From RUG100 sp050953405 (lineage in GTDB: Bacteria; Bacillota; Clostridia; Peptostreptococcales; Anaerovoracaceae): 64,000 nucleotides of DNA. Location: positions 248,001 to 312,000 of the forward strand of contig JBMNMP010000003.1 of NCBI GenBank assembly GCA_050953405.1, written 5' to 3'. The translations under genes and the position numbers were made by a program. The notes under the pieces were generated by a model. That model saw nothing but the letters and a program-made list of their open reading frames with translations, was not told the origin of the DNA and searched no databases. The stretch's first letter is position 1. Each line of letters opens with the position of its first letter. Below are positions 41,430-50,492 of this stretch, piece by piece.

Positions 41430-43625
41430 ATGAAAAAGATCAGCAAGCTAGTAGTGATTTGCCTGGTGCTGACGATGACTGTGTGGACGTTTGGAGCCTG
41501 CGGCAGCGGCGGGAACAACAGCGGCCAGGACAGCAGCACGGTAACTGCAAAGAAAGTCACGTCGCATCTATCGATGAAGAAGGACGTGTCTTCGTATCTG
41601 AAAAAAGTGGACATGAAGTACGCTTATGACACCACAGAGACCATGGCTTATGACAAGGATTACTGGGACAACGACCTCGGCTGGAGGTCGGCAGGTTCTG
41701 ACGCCGAGCATAAGATGGCCGGATATCTGGAAAAAGAGATGAAGGACATCGGACTGCAGAGCGTGGAGCAGGTGGGCACACCGTGCGACAAGTTCCAGTT
41801 CAACGGTTCCAGCTTCAAGCTGAGCGGTACGGACATCGATATCGAGCCCGCCTCTTATCAGTGCAACGGCACCGGTACCAGGGGGCTGCAGGCAGAGATC
41901 GTAGATGTCGGTCATGGTACAGAGGCCGACTATGCGGGTAAAGATGTCAAGGGCAAGATCGTCCTCGCAGGTGTAGACCAGAAAGACGAAGCCTGGATAG
42001 ATGCTTACATACGCGAGGCCAACAAACACGGGGCCGCGGCTCTGGTCACCTATTCGAGGTCCGGATACGGTCAGGCCAACGATAATACTGCGAATGTGCA
42101 GGATATCTGCTGCCCGGATCTGATCCCTACCTGCGCTATCAGCAAGAACGATGCCAAGGATATCAAAAAGGCCCTCAAGAACGGACACAACAAGGCGGAT
42201 CTGATGCTGGATGCCGTGATGAGCGATAACGACGGTACGACTTACAATGTCATGGGAGTGATCCCCGGCAAGTCGCACGATCAGAGGATCGTAATAGCGG
42301 GACATTACGACAAATACTGGTACGGATTCCAGGATGACAGTGCGGCCATAGGACTGGTGATGACGGTGGCCAAGGCCATGGTGGATTCCAATTACAAGCC
42401 GGAAAACGACATCGTTTTCATAGCTCACGGCGGTGAAGAATGGGGAGTCACCGATTCTCAATTCGACTGGACAGTCGGAGCCTGGGGAATGATAGAAGCT
42501 CATAAGAACTGGCAGGGCTCTACGCTGGCATTGATCAACTGCGAGCTGCCGGCTTTCAAAGTCAAGGGCAACACCCTGGGGATAGGTTCCGTTCCCGAGT
42601 TCAGGACTCTGGCAAAGAACTTCATCGACAAGAGCGGTCTCCTGGTGACCGCCGGAAAGGTTAAGATGGCTAAGAAGACGTTCGACTCGACCACCATGGA
42701 AGACGGTGTTTCCTACAGGTGGCATGGCGTACCTTATTTCATCAACAGCTTTGAAGATGATACTTTTATTTACAACAATTATCACACCGATGCTGACAAC
42801 AAGGACACCTATAACAAGGCGACGATGCATACAAATATCAACTGGTACGGTGCTCTGGCGATGTATATCGATAACGAACCCGCTCTGGAGCTCGATGCTA
42901 CGCAGGCTGCCAAAGATCTGAAGGCTAACTTCAATAAGAAGTACGCGAAGGAAGCCGGTGTCGACGTAGAAAAGTACGAAGCGGCAATAGAAAAGTTCGA
43001 GAAGGCCGGCGAGGCACAGAACAAAAAGATCGCCAAAGTCAACAAGGATTATGAAAAGGCGGTCTCCGATAAAGACACTAAGGAAGCGGCAGAACTGCGT
43101 GAAGAGGGTCAACAGCTGAACGAGACCTCACTGAAGGTGTTCCAGGCAGTCCAGGATGACTTCCTCAAGGACAACGATTTCCAGATCTACTACGGACATG
43201 CGGGCGTCAACGACAACATCAAGTATCTCAAGGGCACCATCAAGGGCCTGGAGAACAAAGATCTCTGGAATGACGACGGCAAGTCGGGCGCTCTGGACAA
43301 CGCATGGCAGATCAACGCCGTCCACGATTACGGCTACATCGTCTTCAGCACCGATGTCGTCAAGGCAATCAACGACATGTACAGTCCTGTGGGACAGGTC
43401 AGGAATCAGGACTACTGGGGCTATCAGAAGATGATCCCCGTTGTCGAAGTCGGCAGGACCACCCACGATCTGAACGCGGTTTCCGGCGACAAGAACCCGA
43501 AGGTCGACTGGACAGCAGCCAAAAAGGTATATCAGGAAGCTCTCGACAAGTGCCTCACCCAGGTAAGGAATTATTCCAACCAGGAAGTCAAGGACATGGG
43601 AGAAGTGACCGAAATGCTGCAGTAA
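41430..43625 (+). CDS. Lipoprotein M28-family metallopeptidase
   Basis: A 731-residue predicted surface lipoprotein: signal peptide MKKISKLVVICLVLTMTV with lipobox TFGAC (Cys24). A PA-type insert (about residues 150-260) precedes the M28 zinc peptidase core with GHYDKYWYGFQDDSAAIG, AHGGEEWGV and NNYHTDADN. The C-terminal 250 residues are helical (FNKKYAKEAGVDVEKYEAAIEKF...) and unusual for M28. It would digest peptides outside the membrane to feed amino acid uptake. A GAGGAGAG ribosome binding site precedes the ATG. The mRNA leader holds a promoter-proximal terminator. Confidence 0.88.
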   Translation: MKKISKLVVICLVLTMTVWTFGACGSGGNNSGQDSSTVTAKKVTSHLSMKKDVSSYLKKVDMKYAYDTTETMAYDKDYWDNDLGWRSAGSDAEHKMAGYLEKEMKDIGLQSVEQVGTPCDKFQFNGSSFKLSGTDIDIEPASYQCNGTGTRGLQAEIVDVGHGTEADYAGKDVKGKIVLAGVDQKDEAWIDAYIREANKHGAAALVTYSRSGYGQANDNTANVQDICCPDLIPTCAISKNDAKDIKKALKNGHNKADLMLDAVMSDNDGTTYNVMGVIPGKSHDQRIVIAGHYDKYWYGFQDDSAAIGLVMTVAKAMVDSNYKPENDIVFIAHGGEEWGVTDSQFDWTVGAWGMIEAHKNWQGSTLALINCELPAFKVKGNTLGIGSVPEFRTLAKNFIDKSGLLVTAGKVKMAKKTFDSTTMEDGVSYRWHGVPYFINSFEDDTFIYNNYHTDADNKDTYNKATMHTNINWYGALAMYIDNEPALELDATQAAKDLKANFNKKYAKEAGVDVEKYEAAIEKFEKAGEAQNKKIAKVNKDYEKAVSDKDTKEAAELREEGQQLNETSLKVFQAVQDDFLKDNDFQIYYGHAGVNDNIKYLKGTIKGLENKDLWNDDGKSGALDNAWQINAVHDYGYIVFSTDVVKAINDMYSPVGQVRNQDYWGYQKMIPVVEVGRTTHDLNAVSGDKNPKVDWTAAKKVYQEALDKCLTQVRNYSNQEVKDMGEVTEMLQ

Positions 43626-43695
43626 GCTGAATGATAACTCTGTTTAACAGGGGTACATCGAGGGATGTTTGGGATCGAGTTAGGGGTTTACATTA

Positions 43696-43731
43696 GAAAA
43701 CGGGCCTTTGGTCCGTTTTCTTCTGTTTTTT
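43696..43731 (+). terminator. Terminator after the M28 peptidase
   Basis: GAAAACGG and CCGTTTTC pair around a nine-base loop, followed by TTCTGTTTTTT. Confidence 0.88.
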
Positions 43732-43740
43732 GCGGTTGAT

Positions 43741-43769
43741 TTCCTAGAGGAATACTGGTATATTATAAT
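43741..43769 (+). promoter_or_regulatory. Promoter and inverted repeat before the Rrf2 gene
   Basis: TATAAT at 43764-43769 has TTCCTA (43741-43746) 17 bases upstream. The -35 region lies in TTCCT-AG-AGGAA, an inverted repeat that could be an autoregulatory site. Confidence 0.5.
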
Positions 43770-43825
43770 CAAATGACAAAAGTAACCAAGCCCCGCGAGG
43801 GCGATTAGAAACGGAGGGATCAGGA

Positions 43826-44263
43826 ATGAAGATTTCCACTAAAGGAAGATATGCTCTCCGGATGATGGTTGAGCTGGCAACAAAAGATGAGAACCAGTAC
43901 ACTTCTCTGAAGGATATATCGAAGAAACAGGACATTTCCCTGAAATATCTGGAACAGATAACCAGCCTTCTCTCGAAAGCGCACATGATAAGGAGTGCCA
44001 GGGGAGCAAACGGCGGTCACAAACTGGAACGCAAGCCGTCTGAATACACGGTGGGTGAGATCCTCAGGGTGACCGAGGGAGATCTGGCACCGGTGGCCTG
44101 CCTTGCAGGCGAAGATGTCGGCTGCGAAAAGATCGGTACCTGTGCCACAATAGAATTGTGGCAGGGATTGGAGAAAGTGATCAACGATTATCTGGACGGC
44201 ATCACCCTGGAAGATCTGGTGAACAACTACTACGAAAAGGGCGCTTATGAATATGTGATCTGA
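43826..44263 (+). CDS. Rrf2-family regulator with three conserved-position cysteines
   Basis: A 145-residue Rrf2 repressor. The N-terminus MKISTKGRYALRMMVELA and the wing RGANGGHKL are typical of CymR and IscR. Unlike Bacillus CymR it has C92, C100 and C106, close to the three [2Fe-2S] cysteines of IscR, so an Fe-S cofactor is plausible. The next genes are metY and cysK, the classic CymR regulon, so a sulphur- or Fe-S-responsive control of cysteine supply is likely. CGGAGGG precedes the ATG. Its own terminator separates it from metY. Confidence 0.88.
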   Translation: MKISTKGRYALRMMVELATKDENQYTSLKDISKKQDISLKYLEQITSLLSKAHMIRSARGANGGHKLERKPSEYTVGEILRVTEGDLAPVACLAGEDVGCEKIGTCATIELWQGLEKVINDYLDGITLEDLVNNYYEKGAYEYVI

Positions 44264-44274
44264 CATAGGGAATC

Positions 44275-44308
44275 AGGCTCGGGCTGCGGCTCGGGCCTTT
44301 TTATTTTG
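44275..44308 (+). terminator. Terminator after the Rrf2 gene
   Basis: AGGCTCGGG and CTCGGGCCT pair with two G-T pairs, followed by TTTTATTTT. Confidence 0.8.
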
Positions 44309-44348
44309 CCCTCGCAAAAACAAAAAATAAAAAAGTCAAAAATAGTTA

Positions 44349-44377
44349 TTGACAAAGAGGAGCCTATATGTTAAATT
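44349..44377 (+). promoter_or_regulatory. Promoter of metY-cysK
   Basis: TTGACA at 44349-44354 and TAAATT at 44372-44377, spacing 17. The stretch 44378-44430 is AT-rich and could hold the regulator site, but no clear dyad was found. Confidence 0.65.
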
Positions 44378-44466
44378 CAATTCATACTTAACCAATGGGA
44401 ATACAATGAATTACATCAAACGACATTACAAAAGATGTGCGGTAAACAAAGAAAGGATATGATGCT

Positions 44467-45753
44467 ATGACAGATAACAAATACAAATTCGAGACCTTAC
44501 AGTTACACGTAGGACAGGAAGAGGCCGATCCGGCGACAGATTCCAGGGCAGTGCCCATCTATGCAACTGCAGCTTATGTCTTCCATGATTCACAGCACGC
44601 GGCCGACAGGTTCGGTCTCCGCGATCCGGGGAATATTTACGGCAGACTGACAAACTCGACTCAGGATGTCTTCGAAAAGAGGATCGCAGCTCTGGAGGGC
44701 GGCAGCGCAGCGCTGGCAACAGCATCCGGAGCAGCAGCAGTGACCTATGCCATTCAGACAGTAGCCCAGCAGGGTGAGAATGTCGTCGCTGCGAAGACCA
44801 TATACGGCGGCACTTACAACCTTCTGGAGCACACGCTGCCACACTACGGCATCACAGCCAAGTGGGTAGACCCGTACGATACACAGGAAGTTGAAAATGC
44901 GATCGATGAAAACACCAAGGCCATTCTGGCGGAGACGCTCGGGAATCCGAACGGAAACGTAGTCGATATCGAAGGTCTCGCGAACATCGCTCACAAACAC
45001 GGCATACCGCTCATCGTAGACAACACATTTGCGACACCTTATCTGGTGAGACCTATCGAATACGGTGCAGACGTGGTCGTTCATTCGGCGACAAAGTTCA
45101 TCGGCGGTCACGGGACCGCGATCGGCGGAGTGGTAGTTGAAGGAGGCACCTTTGACTGGAAGGCTTCCGGCAGATACCCGTGGCTGAGCGAACCGAATCC
45201 ATCATATCACGGTATCAGCTTTACCGAAGCTGTGGGCCCGGCAGCTTTTGTCACCTACATAAGGGCGATACTGCTGAGGGACACCGGATCCACACTGTCA
45301 CCGTTCCATGCATTCCTGTTCCTGCAGGGGCTGGAGACACTTTCTCTCCGCGTAGAACGTCATGTTCAAAACGCTCTGAAAGTGGTAGAATATTTGAAGA
45401 ACAGTGACAAGGTAGCCGCAGTGCATCATCCGTCGGTAGAGGGAGAGGCAGGACATGAGTTCTATGACAAGTATTTCCCGCAGGGCGGCGGCAGCATCTT
45501 CACATTTGATGTCAAGGGCACTGAAGAGGATGCCAGGAAGGTCATCGACAGACTGCAGATCTTCTCGCTTCTTGCCAATGTGGCCGATGCCAAGTCTCTG
45601 GTGATCCACCCGGCCAGCACGACTCATTCACAGTTGACAGATGAAGAGCTGGCGGACCAGGGAATCGGAAAGTCCACGATCAGGCTCTCGGTAGGACTGG
45701 AAAACATTGATGATATTATCGCTGATCTCGACCAGGCACTGGCGGCGATCTAG
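44467..45753 (+). CDS. metY: O-acetylhomoserine sulfhydrylase
   Basis: A 428-residue PLP enzyme of the Cys/Met metabolism family, making homocysteine from O-acetylhomoserine and sulphide. Marks are ETLQLHVGQEEADPATDSRAVPIY, NPNGNVVDIEGLA, DNTFATPYL and the PLP lysine in HSATKFIGGHGTAIGG; the long insert after it is typical of MetY rather than MetB. AAAGGA precedes the ATG. cysK follows 66 bases later. Confidence 0.93.
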   Translation: MTDNKYKFETLQLHVGQEEADPATDSRAVPIYATAAYVFHDSQHAADRFGLRDPGNIYGRLTNSTQDVFEKRIAALEGGSAALATASGAAAVTYAIQTVAQQGENVVAAKTIYGGTYNLLEHTLPHYGITAKWVDPYDTQEVENAIDENTKAILAETLGNPNGNVVDIEGLANIAHKHGIPLIVDNTFATPYLVRPIEYGADVVVHSATKFIGGHGTAIGGVVVEGGTFDWKASGRYPWLSEPNPSYHGISFTEAVGPAAFVTYIRAILLRDTGSTLSPFHAFLFLQGLETLSLRVERHVQNALKVVEYLKNSDKVAAVHHPSVEGEAGHEFYDKYFPQGGGSIFTFDVKGTEEDARKVIDRLQIFSLLANVADAKSLVIHPASTTHSQLTDEELADQGIGKSTIRLSVGLENIDDIIADLDQALAAI

Positions 45754-45819
45754 CGCAGAGAAAATAAAACAGGCCCCTATATAAACGGGACACAAGAATA
45801 CTATTTTGGAGGTAGGAAA

Positions 45820-46743
45820 ATGAGCAAAATATTTCAGAGTGTTACAGAGCTGATCGGCGGTACTCCGCTGCTCAAGCTGAATAATTTCGGCAAGGATCTC
45901 GATGCAGAGCTGCTGGTAAAGCTGGAGTCTTTCAATCCGGCAGGCAGTGTCAAGGACAGGGTCGCCAAGTACCTGATCGCGGATGCGGAAGAGCGCGGCT
46001 TGCTGAAAGAAGGGGGCACTATCATAGAACCGACCAGCGGCAATACCGGCGTAGGTCTGGCATCAGTAGCCACTGCAAAGGGATACAGGGCTATCCTCAC
46101 AATGCCGGAGACCATGAGCGTTGAGAGAAGAAACCTGCTGAAGGCTTTCGGCGCTGAGATCGTCCTCACGGACGGCAGCAAGGGGATGAAGGGAGCTATC
46201 GAAAAGGCTGCCGAGCTGAACAAGGAGATCGAAGGCAGTATCGTGCCGGGACAGTTTGTCAATCAGGCAAACCCGAAGGCTCACTACGAGACTACGGGCC
46301 CAGAAGTATGGCAGGATACAGACGGCAAAGTCGATATCTTCGTATCCAGCGTAGGCACCGGCGGTACCCTGACCGGAACAGCAAAATACCTCAAAGAACA
46401 GAATCCGAACGTAAAGGCAGTCGCCGTAGAGCCAAAGGGATCGGCTGTACTGAGCGGTGAAAAGCCGGGTCCGCACAAGATCCAGGGAATCGGTGCCGGT
46501 TTTGTACCTGACGTACTGGACACAGATCTGATAGATGAGATAATTCCGGTAGCAGATGAAGATGCCTTTGCAACCAGCAATGCACTCGCAAAAGCTGAAG
46601 GCATCATTAACGGTATTTCTTCGGGTGCAGCTCTGTGGGCCGGCGTAGAACTGGCAAAGAGACCCGAAAACAAGGGCAAGACCATAGTTGTCATCCTTCC
46701 GGATACCGGAGAGAGATATCTCAGCACATCGTTGTTCGATTAA
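45820..46743 (+). CDS. cysK: Cysteine synthase A
   Basis: A 307-residue O-acetylserine sulfhydrylase making cysteine from O-acetylserine and sulphide. The PLP lysine lies in NPAGSVKDRVA, the phosphate loop is SVGTGGTLTG, and EPTSGNTGVGLA binds the substrate carboxylate. Length is normal. GGAGGT precedes the ATG. Together with metY it provides direct sulphide assimilation. Confidence 0.95.
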   Translation: MSKIFQSVTELIGGTPLLKLNNFGKDLDAELLVKLESFNPAGSVKDRVAKYLIADAEERGLLKEGGTIIEPTSGNTGVGLASVATAKGYRAILTMPETMSVERRNLLKAFGAEIVLTDGSKGMKGAIEKAAELNKEIEGSIVPGQFVNQANPKAHYETTGPEVWQDTDGKVDIFVSSVGTGGTLTGTAKYLKEQNPNVKAVAVEPKGSAVLSGEKPGPHKIQGIGAGFVPDVLDTDLIDEIIPVADEDAFATSNALAKAEGIINGISSGAALWAGVELAKRPENKGKTIVVILPDTGERYLSTSLFD

Positions 46744-46781
46744 GAGCGACACTACCGGTATAGAGAGTATACAGGCAGCAA

Positions 46782-47336
46782 ATGGAAAAGAAAGAATTAA
46801 GAGAAAAAATAATCAAAGCGCGTAAAGCTATGAATTCTCTGGATAAAACCGCAGCCGATGAAGCTATCCTTCACCGGCTGTTGGCGTATCCGGAATACCT
46901 CGAGGCCGAAGAGATCTTTGTCTATGTAAGCCTCCCGGATGAGGTGGATACTGCAAAGCTGATCCGGAGCGCGCTCGATGCCGGCAAGCTGGTGGCCGTG
47001 CCCAGGGTGGAAAAGAAAACGATGAATTTCTACCGCATCAGCGGAAAGGAAGATCTGGCCCCGGGAACTATGGGCATCCTGGAGCCCGGAGACGGATGCC
47101 GCCTGGCGACACCGGGGGAAAAAGCACTGATCGTGATGCCGGGGTTGGCTTTTGATGAAGAGCGCAACCGCATGGGATACGGCGGCGGTTTTTACGACCG
47201 GTATCTGGCGGGAGACGGCGCCGGATGCCGGACAGTCGCTGTAGCTTATGAAGTGCAGATCACTGATCATGTGCCCTGCGACCGGCACGACAAAAAGCCT
47301 GCATCCATCATCACCGAACGCAGGGTGCTGAAATAA
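46782..47336 (+). CDS. 5-formyltetrahydrofolate cyclo-ligase family protein
   Basis: A 184-residue protein that by family converts 5-formyl-THF to 5,10-methenyl-THF with ATP. The N-terminal basic segment KKELREKIIKARKAMNSLD and the ATP motif GMGYGGGFYDRYLAG (as RMGYGGGFYDR) are diagnostic. There is no good ribosome binding site; TATACA lies eight bases before the ATG, so a leaderless start is possible but the -35 is poor. It follows cysK by 38 bases and may share its transcript. Confidence 0.9.
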   Translation: MEKKELREKIIKARKAMNSLDKTAADEAILHRLLAYPEYLEAEEIFVYVSLPDEVDTAKLIRSALDAGKLVAVPRVEKKTMNFYRISGKEDLAPGTMGILEPGDGCRLATPGEKALIVMPGLAFDEERNRMGYGGGFYDRYLAGDGAGCRTVAVAYEVQITDHVPCDRHDKKPASIITERRVLK

Positions 47337-47377
47337 CAGCGATCCTGTGTTATAATATTTCATATGACTGAAAGATT

Positions 47378-47405
47378 ATCCGGCATGACACCCGGATATC
47401 TTTTT
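47378..47405 (+). terminator. Terminator after the cyclo-ligase gene
   Basis: ATCCGG and CCGGAT pair around eight bases, followed by ATCTTTTT. A TATAAT at 47351-47356 lies just upstream, so it could also act as a leader attenuator for the next gene. Confidence 0.6.
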
Positions 47406-47431
47406 CCTGTTTTTCCGGAGAGAGGTGCGCG

Positions 47432-48181
47432 ATGAAAAAGATGAAGATGATAAACAAATACTTGATCAATCTGGCGCTGCGAATAACGGTCTTTGTTGGC
47501 GTGCTCTTCATTTATATCAGATACAGGCAATGGATGATAGATTTCATGACACAGCCGACGCGCTTTGGATTTAATATCCTGCACGTCATCTGGCTGATTT
47601 TCATGGTCATCATGATCACTCACATCTTCCCCAACAATTCACTCTCCATGGCTCTGATGAAGTCCAAACGGATAAATTACGAGCCGGTAAAGGACTATTC
47701 AAATTATGAGCTGCTGCAGTTCGTGCAGCGGCAGAATCTGGCTGCCTGGAAGGTGATGCTGCTGTGGCTGTCTATGAACGGAGTGTGGGGCATCCTGTAC
47801 CTCATGAACGTGATCGGCGTCGCCGAGCTGATGCTGCTGACATGTTTTTACTTTCTCAGCGACTACATCTGCATATTGTTTTTCTGCCCCTTCCAGACGT
47901 TCATCATGGGCAACAAGTGCTGCGTCAACTGCCGCATCTACGACTGGGGGCATTTCATGATGTTCACACCGATGCTGTTCATCAGGAACTTCTTCAGCTG
48001 GAGCCTCTTCTTCACATCGTGCATCGTGCTCATCCACTGGGAGATCATCTATGCACAGCATCCGGAACAATTCTGGTCGGGTTCCAACAAGACACTTCAG
48101 TGCGACCACTGCCGGGACAAGATCTGTAAATTCAAAAAACTGCTGCACACCTCGGGAAAAGACGAGGAAGAAGCTAGCTGA
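47432..48181 (+). CDS. Polytopic membrane protein with cysteine motifs, unknown function
   Basis: A 249-residue protein I do not recognise. About five to six membrane helices are seen (near residues 10-30, 48-66, 108-128, 130-150, 172-200). Between helices and at the end are cysteine clusters: CCVNCRIYDWGHF about residue 165 and CDHCRDKIC near residue 230. These could bind a metal or cluster, or form redox pairs, on one side of the membrane. GAGAGGTG precedes the ATG. Its end overlaps the convergent LOG-family gene by eight bases. Confidence 0.75.
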   Translation: MKKMKMINKYLINLALRITVFVGVLFIYIRYRQWMIDFMTQPTRFGFNILHVIWLIFMVIMITHIFPNNSLSMALMKSKRINYEPVKDYSNYELLQFVQRQNLAAWKVMLLWLSMNGVWGILYLMNVIGVAELMLLTCFYFLSDYICILFFCPFQTFIMGNKCCVNCRIYDWGHFMMFTPMLFIRNFFSWSLFFTSCIVLIHWEIIYAQHPEQFWSGSNKTLQCDHCRDKICKFKKLLHTSGKDEEEAS

Positions 48182-48734
48182 GTTCTGCCCGGCGGCTGAA
48201 GGCATCTTCGAGGACAGCGGCGGCGGACTTGATGTCGCGCGCGAATGTTATGTCCTCTTCCTGCGATTCCAGGAAGAATCCCTGATCCACCATGTTCCGG
48301 AAAACGGAGGCAAGCGGCTGGTAGTAGCCGTTGATGTCCGCCAGGATGACAGGTGCACAAAGGCGTTTCAGTTTGGCGAGCGAGATCACTTCGCTGATCT
48401 CTTCGAGCGTTCCCGGCCCGCCGGGCAGCGCTATGAAAGCATCGCCCAGTTCAATCATTTCAGCCTTGCGCTGTGACATCGTGGAAACGCGGATCATGCG
48501 GCTTACTGCCGGGTGAGCCTGTTCCACCGTATCCAGAAAATGCGGTATGACACCGATTATTTCTCCGTCCGCTTCTAAAACGGCATCCGCGAGTACCCCC
48601 ATGAGGCCGATGCCGCCGCCTCCGTAGACGAGGGTATGCCCGTGCGACCCAATCCATCTTCCGAGCTCGGCCGCAGCCTTGCGAAAAGCCGGATCGAAAC
48701 CGGTGCGCGATCCGCAGTATACTACAATATTCAT
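48174..48734 (-). CDS. LOG-family (TIGR00730-type) Rossmann protein
   Basis: A 186-residue protein of the LOG family: YGGGGIGLMG near residue 37 and PGGPGTLEEISE near residue 104. Members are cytokinin-type nucleoside 5'-monophosphate phosphoribohydrolases; the in vivo role in bacteria is often unclear. The start MNIVVYCGSR is chosen because TGGAGG lies directly before it; an in-frame ATG 12 bases upstream overlaps that site. It converges on the membrane protein gene with an eight-base overlap. Confidence 0.9.
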   Translation of the reverse strand: MNIVVYCGSRTGFDPAFRKAAAELGRWIGSHGHTLVYGGGGIGLMGVLADAVLEADGEIIGVIPHFLDTVEQAHPAVSRMIRVSTMSQRKAEMIELGDAFIALPGGPGTLEEISEVISLAKLKRLCAPVILADINGYYQPLASVFRNMVDQGFFLESQEEDITFARDIKSAAAVLEDAFSRRAELS

Positions 48735-48801
48735 GTTTACCTCCATTGAATGTAATTTCAGTCTATCATACCATACGGCACGGGCACAGCAAAATCAACC
48801 G

Positions 48802-48830
48802 TTTACTTTTCAACTGCAGAAAAGTATAAT
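48802..48830 (+). promoter_or_regulatory. Promoter of the flavodiiron protein gene
   Basis: TTTACT at 48802-48807 and TATAAT at 48825-48830, spacing 17. The leader to the ATG is about 105 bases and no clear fold was found in it. Confidence 0.75.
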
Positions 48831-48941
48831 GAAAATGCAAGGTGGTTAGGTTTTTCTTACGCAAATGTGTTGTCGAACGATCAGAACGTATCTCACATGA
48901 ACGGCTGGAAAAATTTATGTATCTGATATTAGGAGGACTTT

Positions 48942-50345
48942 ATGAGAAAAAAGGTAAAAGGTAATGTTAGCTGGATCGGATATCTGGACTGGGAGCTGGA
49001 CAGGTTCCACGGCGATGAATATTCTGTGCTCAACGGTTCGAGCCAGAACGCATATCTGATAGAAGAGGAAAAGACAGTCCTCATGGACACGGTATGGATG
49101 CCTCATCGCGATGCATTTATCAACAATCTTAAAAAAGAGATCGACATACACAAGATAGACTATATCATAGCTAATCACGGTGAAGTCGATCATTCGGGTT
49201 CTTTGCGGACTCTGATGCACATAATACCGGACACACCGATATACTGCACCGAGGCATGCGTCAAGAGCATCGAGGGACAGTACGGCAAGCACGACTGGAA
49301 CTTCCACGTTGTGAAGACCGGCGATACGCTGGATATCGGCAACGGCAAAAAGCTGATATTTGTAGAGATGAAGATGCTGCACTGGCCGGATTCCATGGCC
49401 ACATTCATGACGGGAGACAACATCCTGTTTTCCATGGATGCCTTCGGACAGCATTACGCTTGTGCAGAGCTGTTCAACGACAAGGCAAATCAGGAGCTGC
49501 TGTGGCGCGAAGCCATCAAGTATTATGCAAATATCCTCAATCCGTTCTCTTCTTTCTGCAAGAAAAAGCTGAAAGAGATCGCGGAGATGAATCTGCCGAT
49601 CGAGATCATCGCACCGAGCCACGGTGTCATCTGGCGTGATGATCCGATGCAGATAGTCAACAAGTACGCTGAATGGTGCGATGACTATCAGGAAAATCAG
49701 ATAACTATAGCTTATGATACTATGTGGGACGGTACCAAGAAGATCGCGCACCGCATCGCGGACGAGATTTTCAAGCAGAGCCCGGAAACGCGCGTCAGGC
49801 TGTTCAATATAGCTGAATTCGATAAGAATGAGATCATGACCGAAGTCTTCAGGTCCAAGGCGCTGTGCGTGGGTTCACCGACATGCGTCAACGACATACT
49901 GTCAAGTGTCAGCGGATGGCTGACGATGCTGAAGTCGCTCAAATTCAAGAACAAGAAGGCTGCGGCTTTCGGCTGCTACGGATGGAGCGGAGAGTCGGTG
50001 AAGATCCTGAAGCAGAGGCTCGCCGATGCCGGCTTTGACGTGGTCGATGAAGAGGTTCGTTCTCATTGGAATCCCGGTGAGGAAGAATGGGACAATGTAG
50101 AGAAGATGGTGGCTGCGCTGCTTGAAGGTGACGGCGATGCAGAGAAGGATACCGGGGAAGCTGCGGCTGCAGCGGACGGCGATTTCAAGTCGTATGAGTG
50201 CGGTGTCTGCGGATACGTCTACAGCGAAGAGGAAGGAGATCCTGACAACGGCATCGACCCGGGCACCAGGTGGGAAGATCTGCCGGATGACTGGAGATGC
50301 CCGATCTGTAATGTACCCAAGAGCAAATTCTCACTCAAGGAATAA
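48942..50345 (+). CDS. Flavodiiron protein with C-terminal rubredoxin domain
   Basis: A 467-residue oxygen- and/or NO-reducing protein of strict anaerobes. The diiron site motif is H79-x-E81-x-D83-H84 (NHGEVDHSG), with further ligands in MLHWPDSM, SMDAFG and PSHGVIW. A flavodoxin domain (ITIAYDTMWDGTKKIAHRI, residues 255-395) is followed by an acidic linker and a rubredoxin with CGVCGYVY and CPICN (residues 415-467). Fusion of rubredoxin lets electrons flow within one chain, as in flavorubredoxins. AGGAGG precedes the ATG. It is monocistronic, with promoter and terminator. Confidence 0.93.
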   Translation: MRKKVKGNVSWIGYLDWELDRFHGDEYSVLNGSSQNAYLIEEEKTVLMDTVWMPHRDAFINNLKKEIDIHKIDYIIANHGEVDHSGSLRTLMHIIPDTPIYCTEACVKSIEGQYGKHDWNFHVVKTGDTLDIGNGKKLIFVEMKMLHWPDSMATFMTGDNILFSMDAFGQHYACAELFNDKANQELLWREAIKYYANILNPFSSFCKKKLKEIAEMNLPIEIIAPSHGVIWRDDPMQIVNKYAEWCDDYQENQITIAYDTMWDGTKKIAHRIADEIFKQSPETRVRLFNIAEFDKNEIMTEVFRSKALCVGSPTCVNDILSSVSGWLTMLKSLKFKNKKAAAFGCYGWSGESVKILKQRLADAGFDVVDEEVRSHWNPGEEEWDNVEKMVAALLEGDGDAEKDTGEAAAAADGDFKSYECGVCGYVYSEEEGDPDNGIDPGTRWEDLPDDWRCPICNVPKSKFSLKE

Positions 50346-50377
50346 AGGATCGCATACATAGAAATGAAAATATGGAT

Positions 50378-50407
50378 GGCCGCGGCGTTTTGCGCCGCGG
50401 TCTTTGT
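50378..50407 (+). terminator. Terminator after the flavodiiron gene
   Basis: GGCCGCGGCG and CGCCGCGGTC pair around TTTTG, followed by TTTGTG. Confidence 0.85.
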
Positions 50408-50492
50408 GTTGTGTTGGGGCTCGAACAGAGCGGGTGCCGGGAAAGTGCTAGTATATGTATAAGAGTTATTTTTATATAAGGAGGAGGAAGTT

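Noticed and set aside
46768..46784. Leaderless start for the cyclo-ligase gene
   Set aside because: TATACA is eight bases before the ATG, but there is no usable -35 and the gene can be read from the cysK transcript.
47378..47405. Attenuator before the cysteine-rich membrane protein
   Set aside because: A TATAAT lies upstream, but the hairpin sits right after the cyclo-ligase gene and the simplest reading is its terminator.
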